Shown: piece by piece, positions 18,021 to 25,378 of the stretch
Numbering within the stretch: position 1 is the stretch's first letter
Layout: each line of letters opens with the position of its first letter
DNA from: Desulfobacteraceae bacterium
Lineage (GTDB): Bacteria > Desulfobacterota > Desulfobacteria > Desulfobacterales > RPRI01
NCBI GenBank assembly: GCA_011391695.1
Contig: JAABQB010000007.1
Span: 1 to 64,000 of the forward strand
DNA: 64,000 nucleotides
Direction: 5' to 3'
The notes under the pieces: generated by a model
Databases searched by the model: none
Seen by the model: only the letters and a program-made list of their open reading frames with translations
What the model was told of the DNA's origin: nothing
Translations under genes and position numbers: made by a program

Positions 18021-19394
18021 TCAGGTTGCCTGTCTGGGTTTGGGTAATGATTCAAGATCTTTTAATGCTGCGTCAATCTGTGCCTGGGGCAGATCATGGT
18101 CAGACAACTTGCCTCCGAAATAAGATTCATAGGCTCCCATGTCCACAAGTCCGTGACCGCTCCAGTTAAAGAGGATGACTTTTTCCTTGCCTTCTTCTTT
18201 GGCTTTAAGGGCTTCCCTGATTGTCATGGCAACGGCATGGTTGCATTCAGGAGCACTGATAAATCCCTCGGACCGGGCAAAGGTAACACCTGCCTTAAAG
18301 GTTTCCATCTGATGGACAGATTCCGCCCGGATAATTTTATCCAGTATGAGCTGGCTGACAATGGGCGCCATGCCGTGATATCTCAGGCCGCCGGCATGGA
18401 TGGGGGCCGGCACAAAATTATGTCCCAGGGTATGCATGGGAAGCAGGGGTGTCATCTGGACCGTATCGCCAAAATCATAGGCAAAAGGCCCTCTTGTCAT
18501 GGTGGGGCAGGAAGTGGGTTCCACAGCGATAATATCAATATTTTTCCCGTTAATCTTATCTCTTGCAAAGGGCATGGCAAGGCCTGCAAAATTGCTGCCA
18601 CCGCCGGCACTGCCGATGATCACATCCGGGTAATCGCCGGCCATCTCCATCTGTTTGATGGCCTCAAGGCCGATGATGCTCTGATGGATCATGACATGAT
18701 TCAATACACTGCCCAGGGCGTACTTGGTGTCCTTATCGCCTACGGCCACTTCAACCGCTTCACTGATGGCCATGCCAAGGCTGCCAGGAGAATCGGGATC
18801 TTTTTCCAGGATGCTGCGGCCGGATTTTGTTTCATTACTCGGGCTTGCCGTACATTTGGCTCCCCAGGTTTCCATCATCAAGCGGCGGTAGGGTTTTTGG
18901 TTATAGGAAATCTTCACCATAAACACCTTGCATTCAATCCCGAAAAACGAACAGCACATGGCAAGAGCGCTGCCCCACTGGCCGGCTCCTGTTTCCGTCG
19001 TGATCCGTTTTGTTCCCGCCATCTTATTATAATAAGCCTGGGCAATGGCGGTGTTGGGCTTGTGACTTCCGGCAGGAGACACGCCCTCATTCTTATAATA
19101 GATTTTTGCAGGAGTACCCAGGGCTTTCTCAAGTTCGTACGCTCTGTATAGAGGAGAAGGCCGCCATATGGTATATTTGTCCAGAACTTCTTCCGGGATG
19201 TCAATCCATCTTTGGGTGCTCACTTCCTGCTCAATCAGGTTCATGGGGAAAATGGGGGCAAGATCTTCAGGTCCGCAGGGCTGTCCGGTTCCGGGGTGAA
19301 GTGGCGGTTCCATTGGGGTCGGCATATCTGCCATAATGTTGTACCATTTCCGAGGCATGTCTTCTTCTTTTAATACATACTTCTTAGCTCTCAT
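18021..19394 (-). CDS. trpB: Tryptophan synthase beta chain, TrpB2-type
   Basis: The 457-residue protein is longer than classical TrpB (about 400). It carries the TrpB2-like N-terminal extension with PMEPPLHPGTGQPCGPEDL and IPEEVLDKY. The PLP lysine is in GSHKPNTAIAQAYY, the phosphate-binding loop is SAGGGSNFAGLA, and GAGQWGSALA matches the substrate glutamine region. The family condenses indole and serine to tryptophan. No trpA or other trp gene is beside it, so it may salvage free indole, consistent with a TrpB2. The ATG is preceded by AAGGAGGA. It stands as a single minus-strand gene with a terminator-like hairpin after it. Confidence 0.9.
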   Translation of the reverse strand: MRAKKYVLKEEDMPRKWYNIMADMPTPMEPPLHPGTGQPCGPEDLAPIFPMNLIEQEVSTQRWIDIPEEVLDKYTIWRPSPLYRAYELEKALGTPAKIYYKNEGVSPAGSHKPNTAIAQAYYNKMAGTKRITTETGAGQWGSALAMCCSFFGIECKVFMVKISYNQKPYRRLMMETWGAKCTASPSNETKSGRSILEKDPDSPGSLGMAISEAVEVAVGDKDTKYALGSVLNHVMIHQSIIGLEAIKQMEMAGDYPDVIIGSAGGGSNFAGLAMPFARDKINGKNIDIIAVEPTSCPTMTRGPFAYDFGDTVQMTPLLPMHTLGHNFVPAPIHAGGLRYHGMAPIVSQLILDKIIRAESVHQMETFKAGVTFARSEGFISAPECNHAVAMTIREALKAKEEGKEKVILFNWSGHGLVDMGAYESYFGGKLSDHDLPQAQIDAALKDLESLPKPRQAT

Positions 19395-19745
19395 GGGTCC
19401 TCCTTGTCATGGGTTAGAGTTATGGGTCAAAACTCACAGACTATTCCAATTAATAGTTATTAATGAGAATTCCATTTTGGGAATGGTGTGTATCGAAAAC
19501 TTATGGTTGTGTGCTAACATCTATCGTGAATGCTGTCAAGGACATTTGGGTGACGTGCAGGAATTACTGGACAGCCAGTTAAAAAGATGTATACTTTCCA
19601 GAAAAATTTAAAATTACACTACCGAACTGTAAAAGATCGGCACAATCAGAACCCTAATCCGAGCAGCAATGCTGCGAATTGAAAGAGGATCCGGAGAAAG
19701 GCCGGTTAAGTGCGTGCGGCCTTTGATCAGCGATTCAACTGACTC
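19395..19745. other. Intergenic region between divergent trpB and mocA
   Basis: 351 bases with no supported gene. It must hold the trpB promoter (minus) and the mocA promoter (plus). I see a short dyad ATTCC..GGAAT near 19470 and a GC-rich hairpin of the form AGGCCG..CGGCCT near 19700. No motif is clear enough to name; the hairpin is not a convincing molybdenum-cofactor riboswitch. Confidence 0.4.
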
Positions 19746-20366
19746 ATGAAAAATAAAAGTATTACCGTTGACGGCGTTATTCTTGCGGCTGGTTCCGCCT
19801 CTCGGATGGGAGAGGCAAAACAACTCCTTTTTTTTCGGGGTAAGCGGCTGCTGGAGTGGGTGCTGGAGCACGCTCAGAACTCAACACTCCGGCAGGTAAT
19901 TGTGGTGCTTGGGTACGAAGGGCAGCAGATTCGCCGGAAAATCAATTTTCGCAATGCACGTGTTATTGTGAATGCAGATTATGCCATGGGACAAAGCACT
20001 TCGGTCTGTTGCGGTCTCTCGCTGGTATCTGCCACCTGTGATGCAGCGATGTTTCTTTTGGGAGATCAGCCGCTGATAAGTAGCTCGGTCATCGACAGCC
20101 TGATCGACGCCTACGAGCGGGAGAAAGCCCCCATTACCATTCCCGTTTATCGCGGCAAAAGGGGAAATCCGGTCATCATAGATCGATCACTGTTTCCGGC
20201 TCTGGAAACACTTGCCGGGGATACCGGTGCCAAGCAATTGTTTGGGGCCTATGAGGGCCGGATTCATTATGTCGAAGTGCTATCGCCGGAAATCCTATTG
20301 GACATCGATACCCAGGCCGATTATCTGCGGCTGAAGCAACTGGAGGAAAATGCCGATGAACCATGA
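19746..20366 (+). CDS. mocA: Molybdenum cofactor nucleotidyltransferase (MocA/MobA-like)
   Basis: The 206-residue GT-A-type nucleotidyltransferase has the activation loop VILAAGSASRMGEAKQLL, the FLLGDQPLIS metal-binding motif, and RGKRGNPVIID. This pattern is that of MocA, which adds cytidine to molybdopterin to form MCD, the cofactor form used by xanthine dehydrogenase family enzymes. That matches the two molybdoenzyme sets upstream. It overlaps yqeC. The ribosome site is weak. Base composition is richer in G+C than the minus-strand genes after it, so mocA-yqeC may have a different history from xdhC-yqeB. Confidence 0.88.
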   Translation: MKNKSITVDGVILAAGSASRMGEAKQLLFFRGKRLLEWVLEHAQNSTLRQVIVVLGYEGQQIRRKINFRNARVIVNADYAMGQSTSVCCGLSLVSATCDAAMFLLGDQPLISSSVIDSLIDAYEREKAPITIPVYRGKRGNPVIIDRSLFPALETLAGDTGAKQLFGAYEGRIHYVEVLSPEILLDIDTQADYLRLKQLEENADEP

Positions 20367-21195
20367 TAACAGGGCCGGTGAAGATCCGGAAAAAATCTCA
20401 CTGCACCACGCGTTGTTGCTTGAGAATGGAGGCGTAATCACCATCGTGGGGGCCGGCGGCAAGACCAGCCTGATGTTTCAACTCGCCAAGGTGCTTTCAT
20501 CGGCAGGAGATACGGTGCTAACCACAACGACCACGAAAATCAGCGAGCCCCATGCCGATCAATCGCCGTGCACGATCGTTTCTGAAAATGTCAGCGCCAT
20601 TATCCGGGAAGCGACTCATCGGATCCCCGAACAATTGCATATTACCGCGGCCCATGCCAGGAGTCGGAGTCAGGACATCTCTCAAGGCAAACTGATCGGC
20701 TTTATGCCCGGAGACATTGATCGGTTGTGGCAATCGGGTCTTTTTCGGTGGATTCTTGTCGAAGCCGATGGCGCAGCCGGCAGACCGCTTAAAGTTCCCT
20801 CAATCCATGAGCCGGTGATACCGGCTTGCAGCGATTGGGTAATCGGGGTGGTGGGGTTGAGCGCCTGTGGAAATCCTTTGACGGATAAATGGGTGTTTCG
20901 GTTGAAATTGGTTTCCATGCTCACGGGGATCAGACCCGGAGAGACTATAACGGATGCCGCTATTGTGACCACTTTATGTCATGACAGCGGTATTTTAAAG
21001 GGTTCCCCTCTTGGTGCCAAACGCATTGCCTTCTTAAATCAAGCCGATACGCCGGAGCGGATAGCCGCCGGCAGGCGCATCATTGCACACATGGCTGACC
21101 GGAACCAAGCTTGTCGGTATCAACGGGTTGTCCTGGGGCAGCTTCTGTTTGATCCGCTGGTGGTGGATTTCGCAGACTTGCGTTCGCCGGAATGA
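20356..21195 (+). CDS. yqeC: Selenium cofactor biosynthesis protein YqeC (putative)
   Basis: The product has a P-loop near the N-terminus, ITIVGAGGKTSLMFQLAKVL, followed by TVLTTTTKI and the WILVEADGAAGRPLKVP block typical of YqeC. YqeC proteins co-occur with selenium-dependent molybdenum hydroxylases and are thought to help install selenium at the molybdenum site; the mechanism is not established. GGAGGA at 20342-20347 fits the ATG at 20356 better than the one at 20350. It overlaps mocA by about 11 bases. Its 3' end also overlaps the convergent xdhC by 116 bases. Confidence 0.85.
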   Translation: MNHDNRAGEDPEKISLHHALLLENGGVITIVGAGGKTSLMFQLAKVLSSAGDTVLTTTTTKISEPHADQSPCTIVSENVSAIIREATHRIPEQLHITAAHARSRSQDISQGKLIGFMPGDIDRLWQSGLFRWILVEADGAAGRPLKVPSIHEPVIPACSDWVIGVVGLSACGNPLTDKWVFRLKLVSMLTGIRPGETITDAAIVTTLCHDSGILKGSPLGAKRIAFLNQADTPERIAAGRRIIAHMADRNQACRYQRVVLGQLLFDPLVVDFADLRSPE

Positions 21196-22234
21196 AGCCG
21201 GCAGCTCTTGTCTTGATCAATTCTCCGACAATGCTCACCGCTATTTCTTCAGGGGTCTGGGCATCAATTTTAGTGCCAATGGGAGAATAAACTGTTGATA
21301 ATTTTTCTTGTGAAGCGCCTTCTTTGATGAGAGCATCATAAAGAGTGTCTCTTTTTCTAATGCTTCCAATCATTCCGATATACGCTGGATCTCTATCCAG
21401 CACGGTTTTTAACACAGCCTTATCAAAAGCATGTCCCCGGGTGACAATAACAATGTAAGATGATTTTGTAATGCTGATCTCCCCTAAAGTTTGAGAAAAA
21501 GGCCCCACGCAGATCCTTTCGGCCATAGGAAACCTTTCCCTGTTGGCAAATTCCTTGCGGTCATCCAACACAATCACCTTGAATCCTACCATTTTTGCCA
21601 ACGGTGCGACACAGGCGGAAACATGTCCGGCACCACAAAGAATGACAATAGGGGCAGGTGCAATGGGTTCTACAAATGCATACTCATCGCTATCATCACA
21701 CTTCAAAAGCACCGGTCTTTTTATCTCCCCAAGCTTTATTTTCCCCTTTCCCAGTGCAACAATATTAGAGATGAGCGGATGGTCAATAGATACTAAGTTT
21801 CTGCAATTTACATCCATGGGGTCAATCCCATGGCTGATCAGGGTCAAAAGAATTCCACTTTGACCTTTTTCCAGCAGATTGTTTATGGAATGAAATATCT
21901 CGAGAAGAGCCTTGTTTTTTGGAAACAGCGGCTCAAGATAACAGGTAACCTCTCCTCCACAGATCATTCCTTCCCGGGCTGATTCATCCTGAGATAGTTG
22001 AAAATGATAAATCCAAGAAACTTTTGTGTGAAATAATTCCTTTGCCTTGGCACTGACTTTGTATTCCAGAAGTCCTCCGCCGATGGTTCCTGTGATGACA
22101 CCATCTTCATCAATGAAACAGATGCTGCCGATACCGCGGGGAGTCGACCCTGAACTTTTTATTATTCTTGCCAGAACAAGGGCCCTGCCTTTTTGCAAGG
22201 TGTCATAAACCTGTGAATATAAATTTTTCTCCAT
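21080..22234 (-). CDS. xdhC: XdhC-family molybdenum cofactor insertion protein
   Basis: The 384-residue protein combines the N-terminal XdhC/CoxI domain (SSGSTPRGIGSICFID, GTIGGGLLE, REGMICGGEV) with a C-terminal Rossmann domain (VILCGAGHVSACVAPLAKMVGF, VIVTRGHAFDKAVL, IGMIGSIRKRD). XdhC binds and sulfurates the molybdenum cofactor and loads it into the apoenzyme. The last 40 or so residues, after GELIKTRAAG, lie on the complement of the yqeC 3' end and are proline/glutamine-rich and unlike the family. That suggests the native 3' end was replaced when the two gene pairs came together. It is preceded by yqeB in the same operon. Confidence 0.88.
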   Translation of the reverse strand: MEKNLYSQVYDTLQKGRALVLARIIKSSGSTPRGIGSICFIDEDGVITGTIGGGLLEYKVSAKAKELFHTKVSWIYHFQLSQDESAREGMICGGEVTCYLEPLFPKNKALLEIFHSINNLLEKGQSGILLTLISHGIDPMDVNCRNLVSIDHPLISNIVALGKGKIKLGEIKRPVLLKCDDSDEYAFVEPIAPAPIVILCGAGHVSACVAPLAKMVGFKVIVLDDRKEFANRERFPMAERICVGPFSQTLGEISITKSSYIVIVTRGHAFDKAVLKTVLDRDPAYIGMIGSIRKRDTLYDALIKEGASQEKLSTVYSPIGTKIDAQTPEEIAVSIVGELIKTRAAGFIPANASLRNPPPADQTEAAPGQPVDTDKLGSGQPCVQ

Positions 22235-22257
22235 TTAATCACACCCGGCAGTTAAAA

Positions 22258-23091
22258 TCACTTTGTATCGCAAAAAGACGGGTTGTTAAATCTTCGTAAT
22301 ACCGCCTCAAGCACCCCGCCTCCAACAGCCCTGGATTTATCTGAAATAGTGTAGCAGTACTCCCTGTCATCCCTGGGATCAATGTCGCCTATTTTCAGTC
22401 CTTTCTTTACCATGGTGCCCGGTTTGATAAGACCCCTTAATACACCGGAAATTTCAGCAGTCACATTTTTTTTATAAACACCGCCTATGACGTCACCGGT
22501 CCTGACAGTCACACCGATGTGAAGATTCGAGTTAAAAGGACCTTCTGCCGGGGCACGCAATACCCGCTCCGAGGTAAAGCCATTAATGCTTCCGGGTATA
22601 CCGGTGTTCTTTTCAGCCGGACCCGACACAATAACCCTGCCCAAGTTATGCCCCCGGTTTGTTTCAATCACCATGTGGACATCCCGTCCTGCTTCAAACC
22701 CTGGGCCGAGACCGATTACAAGTGGAGCTTCATCCATGGTGGTCCCGAGATTCTTTTTTGCAATGGTGGCATCAATTATAATATCCGGTTTGATTTTGCC
22801 GGTTGTTTTCCAACAGGGATCGGCAATCACTGCTATTTGATGCCTTTCCCAAGCTTGGTAAATGCAGTTTTCATCCTCTGTTCTGACAGCTTCAACCCCT
22901 TCAACAGTCTTTTTTTGGATATAAACGGCATCACAAAAACAGACTTCCCTTCTCACGGCCAGGGGGGATTCGACCTCCATCATAAAAATTTTACGGATGT
23001 TTGATTGATAAAGACGCCAAGCAATGCCGGTGGCCAATTCTCCTGCTCCCTTGATTCCTATTTTGAGATGGCTCATAGACACGCTGTCCAT
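22258..23091 (-). CDS. yqeB: Selenium-dependent molybdenum hydroxylase system protein YqeB (EF2563 family)
   Basis: The 277-residue protein starts with IGIKGAGELATGIAWRLYQ, a nucleotide-binding motif. It then has the YqeB hallmarks SPLAVRREVCFCDAVY, GPGFEAGRDVHMVIET, RGHNLGRVI and a C-terminal biotinyl-like GVLRGLIKPGTMVKKGLKIGD. YqeB is a genomic marker of selenium-dependent molybdenum hydroxylases. I start at the ATG at 23091, with GGAG 7 bases upstream, rather than the TTG at 23106. It lies between the MoeA-like gene and xdhC in one minus-strand operon. Confidence 0.88.
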   Translation of the reverse strand: MDSVSMSHLKIGIKGAGELATGIAWRLYQSNIRKIFMMEVESPLAVRREVCFCDAVYIQKKTVEGVEAVRTEDENCIYQAWERHQIAVIADPCWKTTGKIKPDIIIDATIAKKNLGTTMDEAPLVIGLGPGFEAGRDVHMVIETNRGHNLGRVIVSGPAEKNTGIPGSINGFTSERVLRAPAEGPFNSNLHIGVTVRTGDVIGGVYKKNVTAEISGVLRGLIKPGTMVKKGLKIGDIDPRDDREYCYTISDKSRAVGGGVLEAVLRRFNNPSFCDTK

Positions 23092-23133
23092 TAAAATACT
23101 CCGCAATTCTTATAAAGATTTCCTTTGCACCTG

Positions 23134-24153
23134 CTATCTGCCGAAAGAACATATGGGGAAATGACAAACTTCACAGTCCATGCATAATCCGCCGTGGCCC
23201 ATCTGGACGATATCTTCTTCAACAATTATTTCACCTGCAAGGATCCGGGGCAAAAGAAGATCAAATACCGTACGTTTTGAATGAAAAACACAAGCTGGCA
23301 GTCCAAGAATTTGTACGTCGCCCAGGAGCGCGTACATGAACATGGCTCCCGGAAGGACAGGACTGCCGTAGAAAGAAATATCAGCCCCTGCCCTGGCAAC
23401 ACCCTGCAGGGTCACATCATCAGGATCAACAGACAGTCCTCCGGTTGTTACGATAAGTTCACACCCGAAGTCCTTCAGTTCCAAGATAGCATTTGAAATA
23501 GACTCAATGTCATCCGAAACAATGATTTTCTTTACAATGTCACAGCCGGAATCTTTAATCTTCCTGCCAACGCTAGGATCAAAACCATCCGTAATCATGC
23601 CGTTATAGATTTCCGATCCTGTGATCACTGCACCAACTTTCATTTTTTTAAACTGTTTAACTTGTAGAATCGGCTCTTTTTGATATGTTAACTTTTCTAA
23701 TCGCTCAATTATTTTTGCAGGTATAACCAATGGTATGATTCTCGTAGAGGCGATAATTTGTCCTTTTTTACAGGGAAAATTATTTTTCAGGGTGGCAAGA
23801 ATAATACTGTCCAGCTTGTTTACTTTAAGAAGATTCTGAATGTCTACTTTAAGCAATCCATCGACTTTGCTGATAATATTTATTTTACCTTCACGAGGTT
23901 CAGTCCATTCCAAATGGTTTCCGGAAACTGCCCGTGCAATTCTCAGTGCAGCATCATCTTCATGGAGCTGATTTTTTGAAAGATTAAGGACATACAGGGA
24001 CCGCTTCCCGATTTTCAACAGTTCGGGAATATCTTCCTTGCGTACAACATGACCTTTTTTAAACCCTACACCCTTGAACTTCCCGGGAATGATCCGGGTC
24101 ATATCATGGGCCAGAACTGTTCCCACAGCATCTTCGACGTTAATTTTTTTCAT
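23134..24153 (-). CDS. MoeA/MogA-like molybdopterin-binding protein with C-terminal Cys cluster
   Basis: The 339-residue protein begins VEDAVGTVLAHDMTRIIPG, as in MoeA-like proteins. Its molybdopterin-binding domain (VGAVITGSEIYNGM, ELIVTTGGLSVDPDDVT, SPVLPGAMFMYALLG) would bind the pterin. The C-terminus carries a cysteine motif, CMDCEVCHFPICSFG, that standard MoeA lacks and that could bind metal or handle selenium/sulfur. This variant accompanies yqeB and xdhC in selenium-dependent molybdenum hydroxylase loci. Its ATG overlaps the stop of the tiny upstream ORF (TGATG), so its translation is probably coupled to that ORF. Confidence 0.82.
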   Translation of the reverse strand: MKKINVEDAVGTVLAHDMTRIIPGKFKGVGFKKGHVVRKEDIPELLKIGKRSLYVLNLSKNQLHEDDAALRIARAVSGNHLEWTEPREGKINIISKVDGLLKVDIQNLLKVNKLDSIILATLKNNFPCKKGQIIASTRIIPLVIPAKIIERLEKLTYQKEPILQVKQFKKMKVGAVITGSEIYNGMITDGFDPSVGRKIKDSGCDIVKKIIVSDDIESISNAILELKDFGCELIVTTGGLSVDPDDVTLQGVARAGADISFYGSPVLPGAMFMYALLGDVQILGLPACVFHSKRTVFDLLLPRILAGEIIVEEDIVQMGHGGLCMDCEVCHFPICSFGR

Positions 24154-24272
24154 CAGTTACCGCTCCAGACGTCATTTGCTGTTATCAAGATTCCACATTC
24201 ACATCCAATGTATGTTTTACTGCCTAATCAAGTTGTCCTGCACGGAATCCCTTTGATTTGCAAATTCACCAT
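24153..24272 (-). CDS. Candidate 39-residue small selenoprotein or UGA-gated leader peptide
   Basis: This is the first ORF of the minus-strand maturation operon, too short for the ORF track. A near-consensus promoter (24308-24336) lies about 30 bases upstream. A very strong ribosome site, AGGAGGAGG, directly precedes the ATG. Codon 15 is TGA (24228-24230); reading through gives 39 codons containing IPCRTTULGSKTYIGCECG and ending in a TGA that overlaps the MoeA-like ATG. About 22 bases after the UGA a small stem (ACATT/AATGT) with a GG-starting loop fits bacterial SECIS rules. Without readthrough it is a 14-residue peptide that stops 75 bases short of the next gene. No family is recognised. 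Either a true Cys/Sec protein or a selenium-sensing leader is possible. Confidence 0.5.
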
Positions 24273-24307
24273 TTTGCTCCTCCTCCTAAAACGCATCCTT
24301 TCGTGAA

Positions 24308-24336
24308 AAAATACGGCGAATTCATGAAAAAGTCAA
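24308..24336 (-). promoter_or_regulatory. Sigma-70-type promoter for the yqeB/xdhC operon
   Basis: On the minus strand, TTGACT (24331-24336) and TATTTT (24308-24313) are separated by exactly 17 bases. The predicted start would leave a leader of roughly 30 bases before the small UGA-containing ORF. The call rests on consensus match and spacing only. Confidence 0.6.
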
Positions 24337-24656
24337 GATTTGCGAAAACTGATGTCAGAAGAAAGTAAACCGTCCAAAAAGGGGAGAAGTATCGGAGATG
24401 TTCGTCAATAAATAAGTACAGCATAAAACAACTGAAATATTGGCATATTATTTAAAAGCAAAACGCGATTTCGGTCAACATAATTGACTGATGAGGAAAA
24501 TTTATCAAATTCGGCTACTTTAATCAATTTGACTATTTCCAACAGGATAAGGTATTAAAATAAACGATAGAACCTGCACATTCGGTATGCGTCTGTGCAT
24601 TTATTCCTGACCCGGGAAAGGGCGGTTTATTCCAGCGAAGCAGAGGAGGTGTTCCA
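24337..24656. other. Intergenic region upstream of the selenoprotein gene
   Basis: About 320 bases of AT-rich DNA without a supported gene, between the divergent molybdenum-cofactor operon and the peroxiredoxin-like gene. The last 15 bases hold the AGAGGAGG ribosome site of the latter. I see no clear promoter for it and no repeat. Confidence 0.4.
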
Positions 24657-25163
24657 ATGATTTCCAGTTATATGATAATATCAATGATTGCGTTATCGGC
24701 ACTTGCAACCGGTGTGGCCGCACCTGAGTTTGAAGCGGTTTCACATGATGGCCGGAAAATAACCCTCACTGCGTTGCAGCAGCAGGGTCCGGTAATGCTT
24801 GTCTTCCTGCGCGGGTTCGGCTGACCTTACGCCCGAAAACATCTGGGCCAGATGAAAAAGGATTTCAAGGAATTCACGTCAAGAAACACCACGATTGTCG
24901 CTGTCGCACCGCATACAACGGAGCAGGTCGCGGAGTACTGGAAGAAAGAGGAACTACCCATGATCGGTATTCCCGACGAGGACGGAAAACTCGCCAACCT
25001 TTACGGCCAGGAATGGAAGCTGCTGAAACTTGGCAGGATGCCCGCGCTTTTCGTGATTGACCGGAAGGGCGCTCTTGCATTCACCCAGTACGGAACAAGC
25101 ATGTCAGATATACCGGATAACAGCGAGATGCTGAAGGTGCTGGACGGGTTGAGCGGATTATAG
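24657..25163 (+). CDS. Peroxiredoxin-like selenoprotein (AhpC/TSA family, in-frame UGA = Sec56)
   Basis: The ORF track shows only the 3' part (from 24852), but the gene starts at the ATG at 24657 behind GAGGAGG and reads in one frame through TGA at 24822-24824. Across the UGA the protein reads VMLVFLRGFGUPYARKHL, where family members have Cys, so selenocysteine replaces the catalytic cysteine. The full protein is 168 residues with a hydrophobic N-terminus (possible signal or anchor), then APEFEAVSHDG and a thioredoxin fold ending LFVIDRKGALAF. It likely reduces peroxides or acts as a thiol oxidoreductase. A SECIS-like hairpin follows the UGA. Confidence 0.88.
24840..24854 (+). promoter_or_regulatory. 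SECIS-like hairpin of the peroxiredoxin-like selenoprotein
   Basis: CATCT and AGATG pair around the loop GGGCC. The loop begins 21 bases after the UGA and starts with G, within the distance and loop rules known for bacterial SECIS elements read by SelB. Confidence 0.65.
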
Positions 25164-25189
25164 GGCGGACCTGGGGGGATACAATTTAC

Positions 25190-25327
25190 TCATCTGCTTC
25201 ACCGGCCCTGCTGGTAGTGTTTATTGAAGCCTTCCCGGAGGTCAATAAGACAGAAGCTGAAATAAGACGCCGGGCTAATCACATTCTATTCAAGGAGAGG
25301 GGTCTGGTTGAGAAAATTCTGTTTTAA
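25190..25327 (+). pseudogene. Possible 3' remnant of a lost gene
   Basis: An open frame of 45 codons without a start ends in TAA and contains a charged helical stretch, EVNKTEAEIRRRANHILF. It looks more protein-like than random intergenic DNA, but no family is recognised and it could be chance. Confidence 0.2.
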
Positions 25328-25378
25328 GGCTCCTTCTGAGGCGTTTTCCGGTCACGAAAGGACCTGCTTTTTTTTCAA

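Noticed and set aside
18096-19151. 351-codon + strand ORF opposite trpB
   Set aside because: Antisense shadow of a well-conserved gene; composition is rich in His/Gly/Phe and has no domain.
19640-19745. Hairpin upstream of mocA as a molybdenum-cofactor riboswitch
   Set aside because: A GC-rich stem is present, but I could not match the conserved core of that riboswitch class.
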